A model generated the notes under the pieces. It worked only from the letters and a program-made list of their open reading frames with translations, was not told where the DNA came from and ran no database searches. Made by a program: the position numbers and the translations under genes. DNA of 7,063 nucleotides, taken from the NCBI GenBank assembly GCA_021204565.1, contig JAJPZE010000020.1, forward strand, positions 1 to 7,063. Direction: 5' to 3'. Positions 1 to 5,347 of this stretch are shown piece after piece (the stretch's first letter is position 1; every line of letters begins with the position of its first letter). The stretch comes from Prevotella sp. Lineage in GTDB: Bacteria; Bacteroidota; Bacteroidia; Bacteroidales; Bacteroidaceae.

Positions 1-126
1 AGATTATATTTTCATATACGATTTCGATGTAAGCACCTCGCCTTAATACCGTTTCCCCATACGGCGCATTATCGTTATGTGCAACGCCTCTAAAGACGGG
101 GCGGTTCTATAAGGAGATGTGGCGGA

Positions 127-1329
127 TTACCTATCCATCAGACGCCCGACATCGGCGTACCAATCGTATGCGCGCCAGGCGTCGTTGTCGTTGTCCCTGC
201 CCTCGGCGGGGACGTATATCGACGCGCCGGCATAATGTTCCCTATCGGTAATCTCGGCGGTAAATAACGACGAGAACTCCGTCAGCCACGTATCCGTCGC
301 GTAACGATACGGTATCGCGCGCTCCATTGCAATGCTCCACGCCGCATATCCGCCGTCTCCGGTCCAGCGGTTAATACAACTTCCGATGTCGTAGTATTCC
401 GGTTTCCAACCGGTGCCGGAAGCGTATGCACAATATGCTTGCACGCCGTCGGTAGGGAAATCATTGACCGAGGAGAGAGCCGCCGCCGTCGCCGCCGCAA
501 GGTTGTCAAGCCCGGAGCTCATCACCGACGAGATGAGGAGCCCGCAGGAGTTTTGATATAAGTTGAAATACGTTTCGGGGATGTCTTGCGCGAAGCCGTC
601 CGCCTCGAAGAAAAAAGGCATCATAGCGGTATAATCCGCGCCGGCGCCGGGTATCTCGGCCGGCGAGGCGATACTCCACGCCGTAACGTTTCTCATCTCG
701 TACGCCACTTCCATGCACTGCATAAAGCACGCATCGTAAAATATATACCGCCACTGTATCCCCGTGTTCTCCAATATATGTCTCAAGACGGGTATCTCCA
801 TCTCCGTCCCGCTGTTCGACGAAGTGTTGCTCCCGTTGTCGATGCCGATAGTTCGTCTTTTTTCCGACTCCAACCAACCGCTGCCGTGCGACCAGAGGAT
901 GAGTGCGTATTCGTCCGCTTCATTATCGGCAATGATGCGTTTTAAGGCGCTCTCCATCCCGGCGCTGTCGGTGCTGATTATATCCTCGGGATATTCATAT
1001 TCCGGCGTTTCGCCTCTCGTGCTGTCAAGCGAGATAATCTGCGGAAGAGCCGTCGAGCTGCTGTTGTCGTAAAAGATAACCAGCCGGCAGTCGGCAGGAA
1101 TCTCCGCCGCTCCCCGCCGCATCTCGTCCAAATCCGCCGTTGCCGCGGCGGATAATGAGTTCTCCCCCATAACATAAGCTATGACCACACGGCGCAAGCG
1201 CACGGGTGCCGTCTCCCCCTCGTCGTCGTTGCAAGAGACGGCGAACAGGACTATAACCGACATCAATAATATATATTTCACACGTGCAAAGGTAGGTTTA
1301 TTTAGTACGTAACCGTCCCGTTTATTCAC
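127..1329 (-). CDS. Clostripain-family (peptidase C11) cysteine protease, lipoprotein
   Basis: Probable surface or periplasmic cysteine endopeptidase of family C11, which cleaves after Arg or Lys. Seen: a hydrophobic signal (about residues 19-32) ending in AVSC, with lipid-acceptor Cys33 followed by NDDEGE; an early AYVMGENSLS segment; LWSHGSGW with candidate catalytic His148; FYDACFMQCMEVAYE with candidate catalytic Cys201; then SPAEIPGAG. The His-to-Cys spacing of 53 residues and the DAC motif fit the family. KRR at 157-159 lies between them, where C11 enzymes are often self-cleaved (inference). The length of 400 residues is normal, so the gene looks intact. Start: the coordinates use GTG at 1329, the longest form. 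GTG at 1281 (VKYILLMSVIVLFAVSC) gives a more compact signal and lies just after a TACCTTTG -7 box, so I think it at least as likely; ATG at 1263 is a third option. Relatives include fragipain of Bacteroides fragilis, but the substrate here is unknown. Confidence 0.88.
   Translation of the reverse strand: MNKRDGYVLNKPTFARVKYILLMSVIVLFAVSCNDDEGETAPVRLRRVVIAYVMGENSLSAAATADLDEMRRGAAEIPADCRLVIFYDNSSSTALPQIISLDSTRGETPEYEYPEDIISTDSAGMESALKRIIADNEADEYALILWSHGSGWLESEKRRTIGIDNGSNTSSNSGTEMEIPVLRHILENTGIQWRYIFYDACFMQCMEVAYEMRNVTAWSIASPAEIPGAGADYTAMMPFFFEADGFAQDIPETYFNLYQNSCGLLISSVMSSGLDNLAAATAAALSSVNDFPTDGVQAYCAYASGTGWKPEYYDIGSCINRWTGDGGYAAWSIAMERAIPYRYATDTWLTEFSSLFTAEITDREHYAGASIYVPAEGRDNDNDAWRAYDWYADVGRLMDR
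1286..1294 (-). promoter_or_regulatory. Bacteroidales -7 box (TACCTTTG) for the C11 peptidase gene
   Basis: Read on the minus strand this is TACCTTTGC, an exact match to the Bacteroidales sigma-ABfr -7 consensus TAnnTTTG. I find no TTTG-like -33 element at the usual 19-21 base distance. If it is used, transcription would begin close to 1281, downstream of the GTG at 1329. That would force the peptidase to start at GTG 1281 (nearly leaderless) or ATG 1263. Confidence 0.5.
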
Positions 1330-1337
1330 TTTTTCAT

Positions 1338-1345
1338 TACCTTTG
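1338..1345 (+). promoter_or_regulatory. Bacteroidales -7 box (TACCTTTG) for the secreted Ser/Lys-rich protein gene
   Basis: This is an exact TAnnTTTG match on the plus strand, 37 bases before the ATG at 1383, leaving a leader of roughly 30 bases. No clear -33 TTTG is present at the usual distance, so an activator may be needed. Its 3' end overlaps a perfect 10-base palindrome, TTGCCGGCAA at 1343-1352, which would cover the expected transcription start and could be an operator (inference). Confidence 0.55.
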
Positions 1346-1382
1346 CCGGCAATCGAGCATATGTATCAAACCAAATAAACCT

Positions 1383-2078
1383 ATGATTATGAAGAGATTA
1401 TTTATTCTTTTTGCTGTGTGTTTCACGCTATTCATGTCTACGCCCGCATCGGCACAGATTAATATTAACATCAATATCCAGCCGTCTTGGGGCCCGTCGG
1501 GGTATGATTACGCGGAATATTATTACATCCCGGAGCTCAATATTTATTACGATGTAGCTAACGCCTTGTTTTATTACTTGTCGGGAAATGTATGGACCGG
1601 AGCCCGCTATCTGCCGACCAAATACAAGAAGTATGACCTCAGCTCAATGTATAAAGTGGTGATGAATGATGTCAGCAAACCGTGGCTGAACAACAAAGAG
1701 CACAAGAAGACATATAAGAACTATGTCAACGACCGCACGCAGATACCGATACGCCAAACGGCGGATGCCAAGCACGAGCCGGCACGCGCCAACACTCAGC
1801 CGTGGGTAGACAATAAGCCGGCTACGACGACTTCGAAGAAAGCATCCTCTGCATCGAAGCCGTCTGCAAGCTCATCTAAATCCACATCGAAGACAACGTC
1901 GTCTGCGTCGAAACCTTCATCTTCGACAAAGTCCGCCGAACCGGCCAAACCGGCAAACAACTCTGCAAAAACGACATCAAAACCGTCTTCATCTACGTCG
2001 AAACCCTCATCCTCTTCGTCTAAAAAGACCGGCTCTTCCTCGTCGAACAAGAAGAATACGAAAAGCGGGAAAAAATAA
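1383..2078 (+). CDS. Secreted protein with Tyr-rich N-terminal domain and Ser/Lys/Pro-rich tail
   Basis: No known function. Residues 1-24 form a Sec signal peptide (MIMKRLFILF, then a hydrophobic core) with a likely cut after PASA at Ala24; the ATG six bases further in would give MKRLFILF and is an equally good start. The mature part opens with INININIQ, then has WGPSGYDYAEYYYIPELN, YYDVANALFYYLSGN, LPTKYKKYDLSSMYKVVMND and SKPWLNN. From memory this resembles an uncharacterised Bacteroidota exported family with WGPxGY, YYYxP, YLP and YDLxxxYKVV segments. From about residue 148 to the end the protein is low complexity, built from S, K, T, P, A, N and G with a single Glu; it has 18 lysines in 84 residues and degenerate SKPSSS-type repeats. 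That tail is probably disordered and strongly basic, suited to binding envelope polyanions or peptidoglycan (inference). The gene is divergent from the C11 peptidase and 26 bases ahead of the FAH-family gene. Confidence 0.85.
   Translation: MIMKRLFILFAVCFTLFMSTPASAQINININIQPSWGPSGYDYAEYYYIPELNIYYDVANALFYYLSGNVWTGARYLPTKYKKYDLSSMYKVVMNDVSKPWLNNKEHKKTYKNYVNDRTQIPIRQTADAKHEPARANTQPWVDNKPATTTSKKASSASKPSASSSKSTSKTTSSASKPSSSTKSAEPAKPANNSAKTTSKPSSSTSKPSSSSSKKTGSSSSNKKNTKSGKK
1829..2076 (+). repeat. Low-complexity coding repeat (SKPSSS-like) in the secreted protein
   Basis: This is a degenerate coding repeat with SASKPS, SASKPS, TSKPSS and TSKPSS blocks separated by runs of Ser, Lys and Thr. The DNA copies differ at synonymous positions (for example tcgaagccgtct, tcgaaaccttca, tcaaaaccgtct), so the protein composition seems conserved more than the DNA. 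The very acidic open frame on the opposite strand is only the complement of this tail. Confidence 0.7.
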
Positions 2079-2104
2079 CCGACACCTCTTTATATCCACT
2101 CGTT

Positions 2105-2722
2105 ATGAAGATTTTCGGAGTAGGGAAGAATTATTACCCGCCGACGGACGAGGCACGCCGTCAGTTTACTGCCCCCGACGAGCCTATAATCTTCCTCAAA
2201 GCGGACTCGTCATATCTGCACAATCACAAGCCGTTCTTTGTCCCCCAATTCATGGGTCGGATCGACTATGAGGGCGAAGTAGTGGTTCGTATATCGCGTA
2301 TGGGGAAAGGCATCGCCGAACGTTTTGCCGGGCGTTATTACGATGCCTATACCGTCGGAATCGACTTCACGGCGCACGATTATTTGCTCCGGGCGCAGCA
2401 AAACGGGCTGCCCTGGGATATCGCCAAAGGCTTCGACGGAGCCTCGACAATAGGCGAATGGGTTCCCAAAGACCAACTGCCGGACGCCAATAATTTGCAT
2501 TTCCGTCTCGATATCAACGGGCAGACAGTGCAGGACGGCTGCACAAGCGATATGATTTTCAGCGTCGACCGCGTCGTCAGCTATGTAAGCAACTTTTATA
2601 CGCTCCGTACCGGCGACCTCATATTTACCGGCACGCCCGCCGGCACCGGACCGGTAAATATCGACGACCGGTACGAAGGCTGGCTCGAAGGACGCAAACT
2701 GCTCGAGTTTAACTGTAAATAA
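2105..2722 (+). CDS. Fumarylacetoacetate hydrolase (FAH) family protein, FAHD1/YcgM-like
   Basis: This is a cytosolic Mg2+- or Mn2+-dependent FAH-fold enzyme; relatives act on acylpyruvates, oxaloacetate or 2-hydroxyhepta-2,4-diene-1,7-dioate. The 205 residues match the short single-domain form and look complete. Seen: DYEGE with metal ligands Glu56 and Glu58, GIDFTAHD with third ligand Asp87, GLPWDIAKGFD with Lys108, then NGQTVQDG, MIFSVDRVVSYVS, and TGDLIFTGTPAGTGPV. The Glu58-Asp87 and Asp87-Lys108 spacings (29 and 21) equal those I recall for human FAHD1. By the same alignment, FAHD1 His30, Arg106 and Gln109 correspond to Pro13, His91 and Leu94, while Glu33 corresponds to Glu16. The metal site is therefore kept but the catalytic lid is altered, and the substrate cannot be assigned. 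The gene follows the secreted-protein gene by 26 bases without an evident promoter, so readthrough is likely. Confidence 0.9.
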   Translation: MKIFGVGKNYYPPTDEARRQFTAPDEPIIFLKADSSYLHNHKPFFVPQFMGRIDYEGEVVVRISRMGKGIAERFAGRYYDAYTVGIDFTAHDYLLRAQQNGLPWDIAKGFDGASTIGEWVPKDQLPDANNLHFRLDINGQTVQDGCTSDMIFSVDRVVSYVSNFYTLRTGDLIFTGTPAGTGPVNIDDRYEGWLEGRKLLEFNCK

Positions 2723-2782
2723 ATAGGGAACGTATTCATCTCGTCGCTCATCTCGCCCGAGAGAAGAGAAGACTTGCAAGAT

Positions 2783-2943
2783 CACGGGGTTTTGCACTGT
2801 CTGAACACGGGGTTTTGCCCGGCGTGAACACGGGGTTTTGCCCTGCATGAACACGGGGTTTTGGCCTGTTAAACCCCGTGTAATGAGCGTGCAAGAACTC
2901 GAGTAATGAGAGGGTAAAATCCGGGAGTTTTGCCCGGCGTGAG
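2783..2943. repeat. Seven-unit tandem array, 23-base period
   Basis: Units start at 2783, 2806, 2829, 2852, 2875, 2898 and 2921. Units 1-4 share an identical 12-base core, CACGGGGTTTTG; units 1-3 then carry a variable 11-base part ending in TGAA, and unit 4 departs there. Unit 7 keeps GTTTTGCCCGGCGTGA in exact register and matches unit 2 at 19 of 23 positions. Units 5 and 6 are a second type that share GTAATGAG, again exactly 23 bases apart (2880 and 2903). In unit 2 the sequence can fold weakly (CACG with CGTG, GGG with CCC). The period is not a multiple of three, so this is not a peptide repeat. Confidence 0.85.
2851..2881. repeat. 11-bp perfect inverted repeat inside the array
   Basis: ACACGGGGTTT (2851-2861) pairs perfectly with AAACCCCGTGT (2871-2881) across a 9-base loop. 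The left arm is the core of array unit 4; the right arm spans the unit 4/5 junction. It is not followed by a T-run in either direction, so it is a weak candidate for a factor-independent terminator but could still form strong RNA structure downstream of the FAH-family gene. Confidence 0.7.
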
Positions 2944-2977
2944 AGGATGTGTCGAAGCGCCTGCGGCACATAAGATG

Positions 2978-3017
2978 ATGATTGCATTCTATCGCGAAAG
3001 CGATAGAATGCAATCAT
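2978..3017. repeat. 18-bp perfect hairpin with GAAA tetraloop
   Basis: ATGATTGCATTCTATCGC (2978-2995) and its exact complement (3000-3017) enclose GAAA, a GNRA tetraloop closed by C-G when read on the plus strand. The stem is less GC-rich than the neighbouring repeat. Only TTTG follows on the plus strand and there is no clear T-tract on the minus side, so it is either a poor bidirectional terminator or a structured RNA end. Confidence 0.8.
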
Positions 3018-3031
3018 TTGCGGGGAAACGA

Positions 3032-3062
3032 ACGGGGTGCGGACAAGTCGTCCGCACCCCGT
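3032..3062. terminator. Probable bidirectional transcription terminator between FAH-family gene and glnN
   Basis: A perfect 13-bp GC-rich stem, ACGGGGTGCGGAC (3032-3044) with its complement (3050-3062), has a 5-base loop. On the plus strand it is followed by AACCTTTTGTCTCTTTACTT, rich in T; on the minus strand it is followed by TCGTTTCC, 30 bases beyond the glnN stop. Its place between convergent genes fits use by both transcripts, with the plus direction looking stronger. Confidence 0.65.
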
Positions 3063-3092
3063 AACCTTTTGTCTCTTTACTTATTGTTTCGT

Positions 3093-5282
3093 TTATCTTA
3101 AAAACAATAATTCGCGATACTTGGGCAGGGTCCACATCTCGTCGGAGACTATAAGCTCGAGCTTGTCAATATCGTAGCGGATCTCGTCGAGCTTCGGCTC
3201 TACCGTGTCGTGATATGCAATCGCTTTCTCCCTTTCGCTCTCTATCTTGTTAGCTATTTTGCGGGCTTCGACCAGCGCATTCACGCCGTTCTCTATCCGC
3301 TCTATCCGCTCCGCAATCTCGCGTATGATGGCGATATTGCTTGCCGAGAGTTTCTTTCCCTCTTCCGCTCCGAATATCTTCATCATATTGTCGACATTAC
3401 AAGCGAGTTGCGATTGATAACGGGTGCAGACGGGGATGATGTGGTTCATAGTGATGTCGCCGAACACGCGGGCCTCTATCTGAACCTTCTTCGTATACGT
3501 CTCCCATTTGATTTCGTTACGTGCCGCAAGTTCTTTCGGGGCGAACACTTTCATATCTCCGAACATCTTTATGCTTGCCTCGTCTAAGTAACGGTCGAGG
3601 ATTAACGGGCACGAACGCTCCACGTCCAAGCCCCTGCGGGCGGCTTCGGCAACCCACTCGTCGGAGTATCCGTTGCCGTCGAAACGTATCGGGGCGCAGG
3701 TCTTGATATCCTCTTTCAATATCGTTACAATCGCGCTCGTTTGGTCTTTGCCGGCGGCTATAAGGGCGTCTACGCGCGTCTTAAAGTCGGTCAGAGCTTC
3801 CGCCACGGCGGAGTTGAGCGCAATCATCGCCGAGGCGCAGTTGGCCTCGCTGCCCACGGCACGGAACTCGAAGCGGTTCCCCGTGAATGCAAACGGCGAT
3901 GTCCGGTTGCGGTCGGTGTTGTCGATAAGCAGCTCCGGTATCTCCGGTATGTCGAGTTTCATCCCCTGCTTGCCCGACAGGCTGAACATCTCGTCGGTAT
4001 CGCTGTTCACTATATGATCCAACAACTCGCTGACTTGCGTGCCGAGGAACGACGATATAATGGCGGGGGGCGCTTCGTTCGCGCCGAGACGATGCGCGTT
4101 CGTCGCGCTCATAATCGACGCTTTGATAAGGCCGTTATGACGATAGAGCCCCATAAGCGTCTCTACGATAAACGTAACGAAACGCAGGTTCTCCTCCGGC
4201 GTCTTGCCCGGCGCGTGCAGGAGCACGCCCGTATCGGTTGATAGCGACCAGTTGTTGTGCTTGCCCGACCCGTTGATACCGTCGAACGGCTTCTCGTGGA
4301 GTAATACACGGAATCCGTGCTTGCGTGCAACTTTCTTCATAAGCGACATGAGGAGCATGTTATGATCTACCGCAAGGTTGGTCTCCTCGAATATCGGCGC
4401 GATTTCAAATTGGTTGGGAGCAACCTCATTGTGCCGCGTCTTGCACGGTATCGACAATTCAAGAGCCTGTATCTCGAGGTCTTTCATGAAAGCCAACACG
4501 CGGTCGGGAATTATGCCGAAGTAGTGGTCGTCCATCTGTTGGTTCTTTGCCGCTTCGTGCCCCATAAGCGTCCTGCCGGTCAGCATTAAGTCCGGGCGCG
4601 CATAATAAAGAGCCTCGTCAACCAAGAAATACTCTTGCTCCCAACCGAGGTTGCTCGTAACTTTCTTCACGTTCGGATAAAAATACTTGCATACGTCCGT
4701 CGCCGCTACGTTCACGGCATGCAAGGCGCGTAACAGCGGAGCCTTATAGTCAAGAGCCTCGCCCGTATATGATATGAAAACCGTCGGAATACACAGCGTA
4801 TCGTCGGATATGAATATCGGCGACGTGGGATCCCAAGCCGAATAACCGCGCGCCTCAAACGTGTTGCGTATACCTCCGCTGGGGAACGAGCTTGCGTCAG
4901 GCTCCTGCTGGACAAGCAACTTGCCCGAGAACTCCTCTATCATTCCGCCCTTGCCGTCGTGCTCCACAAAGGCGTCGTGCTTCTCCGCCGTGCCCTCCGT
5001 CAGGGGTTGGAACCAGTGAGTATAATGGGTTACGCCGTTCTCATCCGCCCATTGCTTGATGCCCTTAGCTACCGTGTCGGCAATCGAGCGGTCGAGTTGC
5101 GCGCCGTTGTCAATCACGTCAATGAGCTTCTCATACACGTCCGCGGGCAGATATTTGTACATCTTGCTCCGGTTGAAAACATACTTGCCGAAGTACTCCG
5201 AGGGACGTTCAACAGGCGAAATAACCTCTACCGCCTTCCGTCCCGCCGCCTGTTCGACGGCTTGAAACCTTAAATTCGTCAT
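3093..5282 (-). CDS. glnN: Glutamine synthetase type III
   Basis: ATP-dependent condensation of glutamate with ammonia to glutamine, the entry step of ammonium assimilation in the cytosol. The 729 residues are the usual length for the type III (GSIII) family and far longer than GSI or GSII. Seen: VTHYTHWFQPLTEGTAEKHD (84-103) and FEARGYSAWDPTSP (142-155), both typical of GSIII; GWEQEYFLVD (213-222) with metal-binding glutamates; NEVAPNQFEIAPIFEE (285-300); NGSGKHNNWS (337-346), the ATP/catalytic segment; RNRTSPFAFTGNRFEFRA (458-475), containing the conserved nucleotide and glutamate-site arginines; and the long GSIII-specific C-terminal part. The ATG at 5282 is preceded by an A/G-rich leader with AAGGG nine bases upstream. 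It lies 65 bases after dapL on the same strand, so it may be the last gene of a dapF-dapL-glnN transcript. I see no convincing promoter or regulator site in the 65-base gap. Confidence 0.97.
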   Translation of the reverse strand: MTNLRFQAVEQAAGRKAVEVISPVERPSEYFGKYVFNRSKMYKYLPADVYEKLIDVIDNGAQLDRSIADTVAKGIKQWADENGVTHYTHWFQPLTEGTAEKHDAFVEHDGKGGMIEEFSGKLLVQQEPDASSFPSGGIRNTFEARGYSAWDPTSPIFISDDTLCIPTVFISYTGEALDYKAPLLRALHAVNVAATDVCKYFYPNVKKVTSNLGWEQEYFLVDEALYYARPDLMLTGRTLMGHEAAKNQQMDDHYFGIIPDRVLAFMKDLEIQALELSIPCKTRHNEVAPNQFEIAPIFEETNLAVDHNMLLMSLMKKVARKHGFRVLLHEKPFDGINGSGKHNNWSLSTDTGVLLHAPGKTPEENLRFVTFIVETLMGLYRHNGLIKASIMSATNAHRLGANEAPPAIISSFLGTQVSELLDHIVNSDTDEMFSLSGKQGMKLDIPEIPELLIDNTDRNRTSPFAFTGNRFEFRAVGSEANCASAMIALNSAVAEALTDFKTRVDALIAAGKDQTSAIVTILKEDIKTCAPIRFDGNGYSDEWVAEAARRGLDVERSCPLILDRYLDEASIKMFGDMKVFAPKELAARNEIKWETYTKKVQIEARVFGDITMNHIIPVCTRYQSQLACNVDNMMKIFGAEEGKKLSASNIAIIREIAERIERIENGVNALVEARKIANKIESEREKAIAYHDTVEPKLDEIRYDIDKLELIVSDEMWTLPKYRELLFLR

Positions 5283-5347
5283 CTCTTTTTACCCTTAAAA
5301 CTAAAGATTAAACTTCCGATTTATCTCTCTCTTGTCGTATTGTTTGA

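Larger units (their letters stand above)
2723..3092. other. Convergent intergenic region with tandem repeats and hairpins
   Basis: This gap of 370 bases separates the ends of the FAH-family gene (plus) and glnN (minus). 2723-2782 shows nothing firm beyond an 8-base palindrome, CTTGCAAG at 2773-2780. 2783-2943 is the 23-base tandem array. 2978-3017 and 3032-3062 are two perfect hairpins. 3063-3092 is T-rich on the plus strand. Open frames crossing the array on the minus strand read its 23-base repeat in all three frames in turn, have no family resemblance, and are not accepted as genes. Confidence 0.8.

Noticed and set aside
111..119. AAGGAG directly followed by ATG on the plus strand
   Set aside because: There is no spacing between the Shine-Dalgarno-like bases and the ATG, and the short frame runs antisense into the peptidase gene.
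1..126. Possible terminator downstream of the peptidase (CCGT 49-52 with ACGG 61-64)
   Set aside because: Only four base pairs and no T-run on the minus strand; nothing else in this stretch could be supported as a gene or RNA.
1796..2050. Acidic 84-residue open frame on the minus strand
   Set aside because: It is the complement of the Ser/Lys-rich tail; its Asp/Glu/Phe richness follows from tcg/tct and aag codons on the other strand.
2783..2943. Repeat array as a CRISPR
   Set aside because: The conserved core is 12 bases and the intervening 11 bases are too short and too alike to be spacers; no cas genes are present.
2210..3017. Minus-strand open frames of 267 and 89 residues over the FAH-family gene and the repeat array
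   Set aside because: One is largely antisense to a clear FAH-family gene; both contain translations of the 23-base repeat cycling through frames (QNPVF, GKTPCS, KPRV) and no recognisable domain.
3063..3072. TAACCTTTTG on the plus strand as an antisense promoter into glnN
   Set aside because: The spacing inside the box is wrong by one or more bases, and it is better explained as the T-rich tail after the 3032-3062 hairpin.
5283..5347. Promoter for glnN in the 65-base gap after dapL
   Set aside because: The nearest match (TAATCTTTA on the minus strand) does not fit TAnnTTTG in spacing and no -33 element is visible.
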